A stretch of 33,937 nt of DNA, from assembly GCA_910587065.1 (NCBI GenBank), contig CAJUMA010000016.1:1-33937 (forward strand), read 5' to 3'. The notes under the pieces are model-generated. The model had not been told where the DNA came from. It saw only the letters and a program-made list of their open reading frames with translations, and made no database searches. Position numbers and translations under genes: made by a program. Positions 15,766 to 23,991 of this stretch are shown piece by piece (positions within the stretch are counted from its first letter, which is position 1; every line of letters begins with the position of its first letter). This stretch comes from an uncultured Bacilli bacterium. GTDB taxonomy: Bacteria > Bacillota_I > Bacilli_A > RF39 > UBA660.

Positions 15766-16890
15766 ATGATAAAAAAATTGCTTGAATATTTAAGAAAATA
15801 TACCAGTAGTAAAGATGTGTTAAATATTTGTGATAATTTAGATGAAAACAATTTAGAAACAGTTATTGATAAGTATAAAACAGTGATTAATTTTGATCCA
15901 CTAGTTGATAGATCTATACTTGATAAGTTAATTATAAATTATATAGAAAAAGGAATCCTTGGATCTAATAATAACTTAGTTCATTTAATGGATGAACAAG
16001 AGTTCTTATTTAAGATAAAAGAATTCACTCAAGAAGATGTAGAAAGAATAATTTATTTTACTGAAAAAGAAAGCTCTGTAAAAAACAGTTTGCACTTTTT
16101 GATGTGTGATAAAGAACTACTAAAAAAGCTTGATGTTGCAACTTACTTTGAATTATTAATTTTAGGTATTGAGTATGTGGGAAATTTATTTTTCTCAGCC
16201 AGTCAAATAATAAAGGCATCAGTAAAAAGAGATTACCCTATATCTTATATAAAAGAAATAGTTGAATTGATTGTAAAAAATTCAGAAAAGGAAAAAATTA
16301 TTACAGAAATATCAACAAATGATAATTTTAATCTAATTGATTCTCTATTTTGGAAATTAACAATTTTAAGATATATTATCGATATAGAAGAAAATGATAA
16401 ACTCTTTTTTATAAAGAAAATTATAACAAATTATAATGTAATAATTCGTTTTTGCCCTTTTGATATCCTAACATTCGTTCAAAATATTGATATATCTAAA
16501 GCCAAAGAAAAAGAAGAGGATATGGCAATCTTATTTGATTCCTATACATTAGATGAAGTTAAATATATTATTAATGAACGATTACTAAACAATCAATTTA
16601 TAAGTAGACTTATTTTTAATCTTTATTTTAGACAATTTTTAAGTTTAGAAGAGATAATGCATCTATATTATGGATTAGAGCTCAATAGTCAGGAGAAAAT
16701 TGACAAGTTTTTAGAGTTGATTTATAAACATCAAGACATTTTACCTAAAGATAATTTGTTTCAAGGTATAGTCGCCCTATGTGATTACGAGTCTTATACA
16801 AAAACAATTAGTGATTATATGAAAAATTATCAAACCGAAAAAATTTATAAAACTCTTCAAAGCTCAAAGGAAAAGATATTTAAAGCTTGA
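15766..16890 (+). CDS. Hypothetical helical protein, 374 aa
   Basis: I do not recognise this protein. It is rich in Lys, Ile, Glu and Asn, is predicted to be nearly all helical, and has no signal peptide or confident membrane segment, so it is probably cytoplasmic. It starts at an ATG behind AGAGGGAG. A promoter (TTGAAA at 15713-15718, 17 bases, TAGTAT at 15736-15741) lies just after proS. The TGA stop codon is part of the terminator stem that follows. It stands alone between proS and topB, and the context gives no function. Confidence 0.75.
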   Translation: MIKKLLEYLRKYTSSKDVLNICDNLDENNLETVIDKYKTVINFDPLVDRSILDKLIINYIEKGILGSNNNLVHLMDEQEFLFKIKEFTQEDVERIIYFTEKESSVKNSLHFLMCDKELLKKLDVATYFELLILGIEYVGNLFFSASQIIKASVKRDYPISYIKEIVELIVKNSEKEKIITEISTNDNFNLIDSLFWKLTILRYIIDIEENDKLFFIKKIITNYNVIIRFCPFDILTFVQNIDISKAKEKEEDMAILFDSYTLDEVKYIINERLLNNQFISRLIFNLYFRQFLSLEEIMHLYYGLELNSQEKIDKFLELIYKHQDILPKDNLFQGIVALCDYESYTKTISDYMKNYQTEKIYKTLQSSKEKIFKA

Positions 16891-16909
16891 CTCTCATCAA
16901 GCTTTTTTT
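16882..16909 (+). terminator. Terminator overlapping the end of the preceding gene
   Basis: AAAGCTTGA and TCAAGCTTT form a perfect nine-base-pair stem with a six-base loop, followed by T residues. The TGA stop codon is the inner end of the 5' arm, so the last codons and terminator share sequence. Confidence 0.88.
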
Positions 16910-16973
16910 CTTGCTCTTACGATTAATTACTTAATATGTTATAATTATATTAAGAAACTAATGGAGGTAAAAA

Positions 16974-19079
16974 ATGATTCTGATAATTGCCGAAAAACCA
17001 TCTCTTGCTCGTAATATTGTTAGTGCAATTGGAAACATGAAAAAAAATGATGGATACTATGCGAATGATAAATATTATGTATCTTGGGCCTTCGGTCATC
17101 TTTTTACTTTAGCTGATGTTGAAGATTATGATGATAATGTAACAGATTATAAATGGAAAATGGATAATTTACCCTGCTTTCCTCAAAAATTTAAATTTAA
17201 TTTAAAAAAAGATGCAAAAAAACAAATAGATACTGGGGTTCTTAAACAATTTAATATAATTGAGAAATTAGTAAATCAGGATGATGTAAATGAAGTAGTT
17301 AATGCTGGCGATGCTGATCGTGAAGGAGAGGTTATAGTTCGCCTTATAATTGAAAATGCTTTAAAAAGAGAAAAGAAGTTAACTCGTCTTTGGCTTCCAG
17401 ATCAAACTAGTGAAACTATTCAAACTGGATTAAATGAATTAAAACTTGAAAGTGAATACGATAATCTTGCTAATGAGGGTTTTGCACGTACATATATCGA
17501 TTGGCTTTATGGAGTCAATTTAACAAGATATGCGACATTAAAAACAGGATTTCTTCTAAGAGTTGGAAGAGTTATTATCCCCATTGTTAAAGCCATATAT
17601 GATCGTGACATGGCAATAAAGAATTTCGTGCCAGAAATATACTATGGTATTTGGAGTAATGAAATTACTAATGGTGAAAGTATTGAATTAAATAGTAAAG
17701 AAAAATTTGCTAAAAAGGATAACAAACTTGCATTAGAATTGTGTGGGAAGTATAATGCAAGCACTGCAAAAGTAATAGATAAAAAACAAAAAAAGGATAT
17801 ATTAAATCCACCAAAGTTATATTCTTTAACAAAACTTCAAAACTATCTAGGAAAAAAATATAAAATGTCAATGGATAAATCACTTGATGTTGTCCAACAC
17901 TTATATGAAAATGGTTATCTAACATATCCTAGAACAAATTCCGAATATCTAGCTGTAGCCGAAAAGGATAAGATAAAAAAGATTTTAGATAACATATCTA
18001 AAATAGGTTACCCAGTAAAATTTAAAGATAAAAAAACAATCTTTGATGATTCAAAAATCGAATCGCATTCAGCCCTTACCCCAACTTATAAAATTCCTGA
18101 AAAGAATAATCTTACAGAAGAAGAATTCTTGGTTTATCAAACAGTCTTTAAAAGATTTGTTGCTGTATTTTGTGCATCAGACTGTGAAGTTGAAAAAACT
18201 GAGATTAAGATTAAAGTGGGGGATTACGAGGAGTTTAACTTAAAAGGTACAATTATATTGACTCCTGGATGGACAAAATTTGATGAAGCAACAACGAAAG
18301 ATAAAATCTTACCAAATTTAAATATTGGAGATACTGTAAATATTAATTTTGTTCCAAAAGAAAAAGAAACTACACCTCCTAAACATTATACAATTGAAAC
18401 TTTAAATAATTACCTAAAAAATCCTTTTAAAGAAGATAAAAAAGAACTCGAAGAAAAACAAACTGACACAGATGAAGATGACACAGAGGACTATAAAGCA
18501 ATCTTTGAAGGTTTAGAATTAGGGACAGAAGCAACTCGTACAGGTATAATCGACAATGCTCGGAAATCTGAATACATAGCTCTAAAAAAGGATGTTTATA
18601 CAATTCTCCCTGGTGGTGAATTTCTAATTGAATCTTTAATGCAGATGGAAATATCAATGGATAAATATAAGACTAGCGAAATGGGTAAAGCTTTGAAAAA
18701 AGTGTTTCATAATGATATGACTGTTGATGACTCAGTTAAACTTGCATGTGATGAAATAAGTTTAGTATTTAAGAAAAAGGATATACCAATCGAAAAAGAT
18801 AAAGATACTGGTTTCTTTGGTGATATCATAGGTAAATGTCCACTTTGTGGAAGTGAAGTTATGAAGAATCGCTATGCTTATGGCTGTAAAAATTATAAAG
18901 AATGTAATTTTAAGATAAATACAACAATATGTGGAAGAATGATTTCCAAAAGAAATGCCGAATTATTACTTAAAGATGGCATAACTTCTAAAATAGAAGG
19001 GTTTATTTCCAAAAATGGTAAAAGCTTTGATGCAAAATTAAAACTTGATAATGACAAAGTAGTGTTTGACTTTAATTAG
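16974..19079 (+). CDS. topB: DNA topoisomerase III (type IA)
   Basis: Type IA topoisomerases relax or decatenate DNA by passing strands through a single-strand break held on a tyrosine. The 701-aa product has the TOPRIM domain at the start (MILIIAEKPSLARNI) and DADREGE at 113-119, with the metal-binding acidic residues. The catalytic tyrosine is Tyr318, in GYLTYPRTNSEYL. The C-terminus has a zinc-ribbon-like CPLCG...CKNYKEC and a Topo C-terminal repeat (CGRMISKRNAELLLKDG). Domain content and the start motif fit TopB rather than TopA. Start: ATG behind GGAGG; TATAAT at 16940-16945 is the likely -10. The gene is alone in its transcript. Solo topB copies also occur on mobile elements, but nothing here indicates one. 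Confidence 0.93.
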   Translation: MILIIAEKPSLARNIVSAIGNMKKNDGYYANDKYYVSWAFGHLFTLADVEDYDDNVTDYKWKMDNLPCFPQKFKFNLKKDAKKQIDTGVLKQFNIIEKLVNQDDVNEVVNAGDADREGEVIVRLIIENALKREKKLTRLWLPDQTSETIQTGLNELKLESEYDNLANEGFARTYIDWLYGVNLTRYATLKTGFLLRVGRVIIPIVKAIYDRDMAIKNFVPEIYYGIWSNEITNGESIELNSKEKFAKKDNKLALELCGKYNASTAKVIDKKQKKDILNPPKLYSLTKLQNYLGKKYKMSMDKSLDVVQHLYENGYLTYPRTNSEYLAVAEKDKIKKILDNISKIGYPVKFKDKKTIFDDSKIESHSALTPTYKIPEKNNLTEEEFLVYQTVFKRFVAVFCASDCEVEKTEIKIKVGDYEEFNLKGTIILTPGWTKFDEATTKDKILPNLNIGDTVNINFVPKEKETTPPKHYTIETLNNYLKNPFKEDKKELEEKQTDTDEDDTEDYKAIFEGLELGTEATRTGIIDNARKSEYIALKKDVYTILPGGEFLIESLMQMEISMDKYKTSEMGKALKKVFHNDMTVDDSVKLACDEISLVFKKKDIPIEKDKDTGFFGDIIGKCPLCGSEVMKNRYAYGCKNYKECNFKINTTICGRMISKRNAELLLKDGITSKIEGFISKNGKSFDAKLKLDNDKVVFDFN

Positions 19080-19110
19080 TCAAGACTTACAAAATATTCT
19101 GACTAACTTA

Positions 19111-19139
19111 TTGACAAAATTTGCATAATTATTTATAAT
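19111..19139 (+). promoter_or_regulatory. Consensus promoter with no gene behind it
   Basis: TTGACA at 19111-19116 and TATAAT at 19134-19139 are separated by exactly 17 bases, a perfect sigma-A consensus. The next intact gene is over 1 kb away, and a terminator lies at 19498-19526. It probably drives a noncoding RNA. Confidence 0.8.
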
Positions 19140-19145
19140 AAAAGT

Positions 19146-19526
19146 ACTTAGTAACATAACAATGTAGTTAACGATTTATTATTATATAATTACGTATACT
19201 TTTATTATTAAAACTATACATAAATGTAATTATTTTCATTCCTATAAGGAATGCCATTGTATTTTATATACACTAAAAGTTAACTACAAAAAGACTGTTT
19301 ACTAACAAGTTTTCGATTCGTGGTTATTGCTATCTCGATAGATTACCAGGTTTAATAATTAGTCTTTATACGCGAATATCATTAGATTAGAACTGCGGCT
19401 AAGTATACACGTGTTATGGAGAAAGAAAACTCTAAATGTTCTAGAATTTTAGAAATTACTGATAATAATTTTTAAAATTTATTCTAAACTCAAAAAGACA
19501 TTAGTTTATCAGGCTAATGTTTTTTT
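19146..19526 (+). ncRNA. Candidate structured noncoding RNA of about 380 nt, class unknown
   Basis: A consensus promoter and a strong terminator delimit a stretch with no convincing open reading frame. Several long-range complementary pairs are visible. TGTAGTTAAC (19163-19172) pairs with GTTAACTACA (19279-19288), AAAGACT (19290-19296) with AGTCTTT (19361-19367), and TACTTAG (19145-19151) with CTAAGTA (19399-19405). CATAAC (19155-19160) can pair with GTTATG (19413-19418), which would cross the previous helix as a pseudoknot. CATTCCT/AGGAATG (19237-19253) is a local hairpin. Part of the region (about 19310-19420) is less AT-rich than the flanks. It does not show tmRNA, RNase P, 6S, SRP or group II domain V signatures that I could recognise. 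Exact ends are estimated. Confidence 0.55.
19498..19526 (+). terminator. Terminator of the candidate noncoding RNA
   Basis: ACATTAG and CTAATGT form a perfect seven-base-pair stem around a nine-base loop, followed by about seven T residues. Confidence 0.85.
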
Positions 19527-19585
19527 GTGTCTAAAAAGAAGTAAAGTTGAGTTTTAGCGGTAATAAGATATATGAATGAGGTAAC

Positions 19586-20048
19586 ATGAAAGAAAGATTT
19601 GTAAACCTGTTAATAGATGTAGTATTTAAAACATTATGGTTAGGGCAGATGATGATTTAAGAAGTTACTTAAATAGAATAGTTGAGTATGCTATAGATAA
19701 AGATATAAGTGGATATCGTATTGGCACTAAGGAAGAAAGTATATATAAAGATTATGGCATGCTTATGTGTGATATATACGAAGAGATGGAAGAACTAGCT
19801 GGTAATGATGCGGGAAGAAAAGCCTTAATCAAAATGCTAAAAACCTTAGGAAGAAGTGAAGAGTTTATGACCGTAATGGATAAATATGAATATGAAAAAA
19901 TCTTACACACTGAAGAAGGCAGACAGGAAGGCTTAGAACAAGGCAAAAAATAACAGAAGAAAATACAATTTTAAATCTATCTACAACGGAAATGTCAATT
20001 GAAGAAATTGCCCAAATAGTTGGAATTTCTGTAGATCGTGTTAATTAA
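19586..20048 (+). pseudogene. Degraded Rpn/PD-(D/E)XK-family transposase remnant
   Basis: Three reading frames together give a shortened member of the Rpn/PD-(D/E)XK transposase-nuclease family. The first part (from ATG 19586) reads FVNLLIDVVFKTLW, similar to the family N-terminus (lxDxxFKxxF). A frame change near 19635 leads into a 105-codon stretch ending EEGRQEGLEQGKK, the typical Gly/Glu repeat of the family tail. A one-base change at the A run 19945-19950 leads to the last part, MSIEEIAQIVGISVDRVN, the usual C-terminal helix. The total is about 160 residues against about 280-300 for intact copies, so most of the nuclease core is deleted. No terminal repeats were found. It is not expected to be functional. 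Confidence 0.75.
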
Positions 20049-20072
20049 ATAATAAAGTCATCACTTAAAAAT

Positions 20073-20100
20073 TAGAGGTATTTTATACTCTATTTTTTTT
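20073..20100 (+). terminator. Terminator before pflB
   Basis: TAGAG and CTCTA form a stem that is extended by three pairs past a bulged G, followed by eight T residues. It insulates pflB from the transposase remnant. Confidence 0.6.
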
Positions 20101-20181
20101 GTAAATCAAACTGTAATATTTTGTTTAAGATAATTATTAATAAATCAAAATGTATTATAATCATTATAGGAGAGTGAAATT

Positions 20182-22413
20182 ATGAAAGATGCATGGGAAA
20201 ACTTTAAAGAAGGCAATTGGACAAACCATATTGATGTCTCAAATTTTATAGATTTAAACTATCATCCATATATTGGAGATGAAACATTTCTAGAAACTCC
20301 AACAACTAAAACCAAAACAGTTTGGTCAAAATGTGAAAACTTGCTAAAAGAAGAATTAAAAAAACATGTTTTAGATATTGATACAGAAAACTTTTCTGGC
20401 ATTAATTCCTTTAAACCAGGGTATATTGATAAAAAAAATGAAATAATAGTCGGACTTCAAACTGATGCACCACTAAAAAGAATGCTAAATCCTTATGGTG
20501 GTATAAGATTAGTTGAAAAAGAACTAGAAGTTTATAATTATAAAGTTGATTCCTGTATGCTTAATAATTTTCGAAAATTTAGGAAAACTCATAATGATGG
20601 AGTTTTTGATGTGTATGATGAAGATATAAGACTTGCTCGCCATTGTGGTTTATTAACTGGACTCCCTGATGCTTATGGAAGAGGCAGAATAATTGGTGAT
20701 TATCGTAGAGTAGCATTATATGGTATTGATTATTTAATGGAAGAAAAGAACAAAGAGTGGGGTAACGTTTATATAGGTGAAATGAGCGAAGAATTAATTC
20801 GTACTCGTGAAGAACTAAGTATGCAATGCAAATCTTTAGAAGAAATGAAAAAGATGGCTTTATCTTATGGCTTTGATATATCAAGGCCCGCTAAGAATTC
20901 TTTTGAAGCCGTAGAATGGACTTATTTAGGGTATTTAGCTGCTGTAAAAGAAAATAATGGAGCTGCTATGAGTTTAGGCAGAGTAGATGCTTTTTTGGAT
21001 ATTTATTTTGAAAGAGATTTAAAAAAAGGAACAATTACTGAAAAAGAAATCCAAGAATTAATCGATCAATTTATAATTAAACTAAGACTTGTTCGCCATT
21101 TAAGAACTCCTGAGTATGACGAATTATTTTCAGGAGATCCTACATGGGTAACAGCATCAATTGGTGGAATGAAAAACGAAACAGAAACCTTAGTTACCAA
21201 AACTAGTTATCGTCTAATAAATACCCTAACAAATCTTGATACATCTCCAGAACCTAATATGACAGTTCTATGGAGTAAACATTTGCCAACATCGTTTAAA
21301 AAGTATGTATCTAAAATGAGTATTAAAAGCGATGCCATACAATATGAAAATGATGATTTAATGCGTCCAATTTATGGCCATGATTATGCTATAGCTTGTT
21401 GTGTATCGGCAATGCGAGTTGGAAAAGATATGCAATTTTTTGGAGCTAGATGTAATTTAGCTAAATCACTTTTGTATTCCATAAATGGAGGAATTGATGA
21501 AATAAAATGTATAAAAGTTTTAAAAGATATTCCTAAAATGGAAGATGAATATTTGGATTATGATAAGGTGTTGTCTTCCTATAAAAAAGTTTTAAGTAGC
21601 GTAGCTTATATCTATTCGAATGCCATGAATATAATTCACTATATGCACGATAAATATGCTTATGAAGCTGGACAAATGGCTTTGCATGATACAGATGTTC
21701 ATAGATACATGGCTTATGGAATTGCGGGATTATCAGTTGTTGCTGATTCTCTATCAGCTATAAAGTATGCTAAAGTAAAACCAATAAGGAACGATTCTGG
21801 CATTACTACTGATTTTGATATAATTGGCGAATTTCCTAAATATGGAAACGATGATGATCGAGTAGATAATATAGCAAAAGAAATAACCGAGTATTTTTCA
21901 AATGAATTAAAGAGTCATAAGACATACCGTGATGCTGAGGTTACTATGTCTGTACTTACAATAACATCAAATGTCGTTTATGGTTCAAAAACAGGCGCAA
22001 CACCAGATGGAAGGAAATCGGGTGTTCCATTTGCGCCGGGAGCAAATCCGATGCATGGAAGAGATGCAAGTGGTGCCATTGCTTCACTTAACAGTGTTGC
22101 TAAGTTAGATTATGAATGTACATGTAAAGATGGTATTTCAAATACCTTCTCAATTGTTCCTAAAAGCTTAGGTGGAACAGAAAAAGAACAAATAGATAAT
22201 CTTATAAGCCTGATGGATGGATACTTCTCTAATGGTGCACATCATTTAAATGTTAATGTTTTAAATCGTGAGATGTTAATAGATGCAATGGAAAATCCAG
22301 ATAAATACCCTCTTCTTACAATTAGAGTTTCAGGATATGCTGTAAGATTTAATCGTTTAACTCGAAAACAACAAGAAGAAGTTATATCAAGAACTTTTCA
22401 TGAGCGAATATAA
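20182..22413 (+). CDS. pflB: Formate C-acetyltransferase (pyruvate formate-lyase)
   Basis: PflB cleaves pyruvate with CoA to acetyl-CoA and formate by a glycyl-radical mechanism in the cytoplasm under anaerobic conditions. The 743-aa length agrees with E. coli PflB (760). The two catalytic cysteines are adjacent (Cys406-Cys407 in ACCVSAM). The radical glycine is Gly718 in RVSGYAVRFNRLT near the C-terminus. Other family blocks: GLPDAYGRGRIIGDYRR, SIGGMKNE, GMSVVADS-like GLSVVADS, and ATPDGRKSGVPFAPGANP. Start: ATG behind AGGAGAG, with TATAAT at 20156-20161. It overlaps pflA by one base (TAATG), so the two are translationally coupled. It indicates fermentative growth without oxygen. Confidence 0.98.
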   Translation: MKDAWENFKEGNWTNHIDVSNFIDLNYHPYIGDETFLETPTTKTKTVWSKCENLLKEELKKHVLDIDTENFSGINSFKPGYIDKKNEIIVGLQTDAPLKRMLNPYGGIRLVEKELEVYNYKVDSCMLNNFRKFRKTHNDGVFDVYDEDIRLARHCGLLTGLPDAYGRGRIIGDYRRVALYGIDYLMEEKNKEWGNVYIGEMSEELIRTREELSMQCKSLEEMKKMALSYGFDISRPAKNSFEAVEWTYLGYLAAVKENNGAAMSLGRVDAFLDIYFERDLKKGTITEKEIQELIDQFIIKLRLVRHLRTPEYDELFSGDPTWVTASIGGMKNETETLVTKTSYRLINTLTNLDTSPEPNMTVLWSKHLPTSFKKYVSKMSIKSDAIQYENDDLMRPIYGHDYAIACCVSAMRVGKDMQFFGARCNLAKSLLYSINGGIDEIKCIKVLKDIPKMEDEYLDYDKVLSSYKKVLSSVAYIYSNAMNIIHYMHDKYAYEAGQMALHDTDVHRYMAYGIAGLSVVADSLSAIKYAKVKPIRNDSGITTDFDIIGEFPKYGNDDDRVDNIAKEITEYFSNELKSHKTYRDAEVTMSVLTITSNVVYGSKTGATPDGRKSGVPFAPGANPMHGRDASGAIASLNSVAKLDYECTCKDGISNTFSIVPKSLGGTEKEQIDNLISLMDGYFSNGAHHLNVNVLNREMLIDAMENPDKYPLLTIRVSGYAVRFNRLTRKQQEEVISRTFHERI

Positions 22414-23135
22414 TGAAATCTAGTGTTAATTCAGTCGAATCGTTCTCTACATTAGATGGTCCGGGAATTCGAACAGTTATATTTTTTAATAAATGTCTCC
22501 TAAGATGTAAGTATTGTCATAATCCAGAGACTTGGAATATGCAAGGTCTAAACTATACCAGTGAGGAATTATTAGAAAAAATAAAAAGGTTTAAATCCTA
22601 CTTTGGAGAACGTGGTGGTGTAACACTTTCTGGTGGCGAACCTCTTTTACAAAATGAGTTTCTACTGGACTTTATTTTAAAATTAAAGAGTGAAGGCATT
22701 CATGTTGCTTTAGATACAGCTGGGATTACTGACAAACCGTTCGAGCATATAGTTGATAATGTTGATTTAATTATTTTTGATATAAAAGATATTACTGAAA
22801 AAAGATATCATGATTTAACAGGTGGAGATATAAAAAAAGCATGGAAATTTTTAGAATATGCCAAAAATAAGCATAAGAAATTTTGGATAAGACAAGTAAT
22901 TGTTCCTGAAGTTCACGATAACATAAAATTTATAGAAGAACTAAATAAATATATCAAAGAGCATTTTAATAAATCAGATATCGAAAAAATAGAATTTTTA
23001 CCATATCATAAATTTGGAAGTGATAAATATCTCTCGTTAAATATTCCAAACAATTATAAAAATAAAAAAGCTATGGACGAAAAAAAATGTAATGTGCTTT
23101 ATCAAAAATTTTTAGAATTTTACAACAAGGACTAA
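22413..23135 (+). CDS. pflA: Pyruvate formate-lyase activating enzyme
   Basis: PflA is a radical SAM enzyme that installs the glycyl radical on PflB. The 240-aa protein has the CxxxCxxC iron-sulfur motif with Cys28, Cys32 and Cys35 (CLLRCKYC). Its start, SVESFSTLDGPGIRTVIF, is typical of the family, as are GGVTLSGGEPLLQ (SAM binding) and the IEFLPYHKFGSDKY end. Length fits (E. coli 246). The start codon shares its A with the pflB stop codon; the ribosome site is weak, in agreement with coupled translation. Confidence 0.97.
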   Translation: MKSSVNSVESFSTLDGPGIRTVIFFNKCLLRCKYCHNPETWNMQGLNYTSEELLEKIKRFKSYFGERGGVTLSGGEPLLQNEFLLDFILKLKSEGIHVALDTAGITDKPFEHIVDNVDLIIFDIKDITEKRYHDLTGGDIKKAWKFLEYAKNKHKKFWIRQVIVPEVHDNIKFIEELNKYIKEHFNKSDIEKIEFLPYHKFGSDKYLSLNIPNNYKNKKAMDEKKCNVLYQKFLEFYNKD

Positions 23136-23149
23136 AAAGTCTTTTTTTC
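23127..23149 (+). terminator. Terminator of pflB-pflA
   Basis: AAGGACT and AGTCTTT pair (one G-T) around an AAAA loop, followed by a T run. The pflA stop codon falls inside the hairpin. Confidence 0.85.
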
Positions 23150-23201
23150 TATAATTATCCGCTATTATTTGCTATAATATTGATGTTGAAGGAGAAGTAC
23201 A

Positions 23202-23954
23202 ATGGAAACAACTAAAGATATTACACAAATAAAAACTCTTGAACAATTATATAAAGCTAATATAGATGTTCACATTAATTACTTATTAACTTTAAATGGC
23301 TGCATGTCAATATCAAAGAAAGGTTATATGGACACCGCTCCAATTTTAGAGGCTATCAGACAAGAATTATATGAAAAGAATTTTTCTGGTATGGGGCAAG
23401 TATATTTACCTACAATTAATACTTTAGTGAAAGTAGATTTGGGAATTATGCTTTTAAATCATGGGCTTTTGGGTACAGAAAAGTTCATAGATTATAATTT
23501 AAAGGAAAGTGATGTTTTTACCCTAACTATAGTTGTATACTTAAGTAGGATAATAAAAAGTTTACCAAATCTCAAAGATGAAAATGGTCTTTCTAGTGCA
23601 ATAGGAGCAATTATAAAGGATCTTAAAAAGAAAGTGCCAGAGGGTATAATTATGAATGCCTCATTAAGTATTTCGATGATGGAACAATATTTATTCTCTT
23701 TAAGATGTATATATAATGAAAAAGATAGTTTCATACGATACATTTACGAAATATTATGCGAATTAAAAGCATTAGTAACACTGATTAATATGTTAACTAA
23801 TAACAGCATTGATGCTAGTTCATTAGAAAGAGTATTTAAAACCTTTGAAGAAGATTTATCTGTAAAAAATGCATCAGAATTAGCTGATACAGTTGATAAA
23901 ATAATTTCATCAATCAAAGAATTAAATAAATTATCAATTACTAAACATTTATAA
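23202..23954 (+). CDS. Hypothetical helical protein, 250 aa
   Basis: I do not recognise this protein. It is predicted to be mostly helical, with a moderately hydrophobic centre (about residues 70-110) but no clear membrane segment or signal peptide. An extended -10 promoter (TGC-TATAAT, TATAAT at 23173-23178) and a GAAGGAG ribosome site precede it. It lies 37 bases upstream of argS with no terminator between them, so the two may share a transcript. No function is suggested by content. Confidence 0.75.
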   Translation: METTKDITQIKTLEQLYKANIDVHINYLLTLNGCMSISKKGYMDTAPILEAIRQELYEKNFSGMGQVYLPTINTLVKVDLGIMLLNHGLLGTEKFIDYNLKESDVFTLTIVVYLSRIIKSLPNLKDENGLSSAIGAIIKDLKKKVPEGIIMNASLSISMMEQYLFSLRCIYNEKDSFIRYIYEILCELKALVTLINMLTNNSIDASSLERVFKTFEEDLSVKNASELADTVDKIISSIKELNKLSITKHL

Positions 23955-23991
23955 TATATAAAAATGACTCAAGAAAGGAGTTTGATTATTT

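Noticed and set aside
19076..19106. TTAGTCA/TGACTAA inverted repeat at the end of topB as a terminator
   Set aside because: The loop is 17 bases long and no T run follows.
19146..19526. tmRNA, RNase P RNA, 6S RNA, group I intron or group II domain V
   Set aside because: None of their conserved core sequences (for example a tmRNA tag ending in AA codons, or RNase P GAGGAAAGUC) is visible.
19636..19953. A 105-codon open frame taken as an intact gene
   Set aside because: It is the middle of a broken Rpn-family transposase whose ends lie in neighbouring frames.
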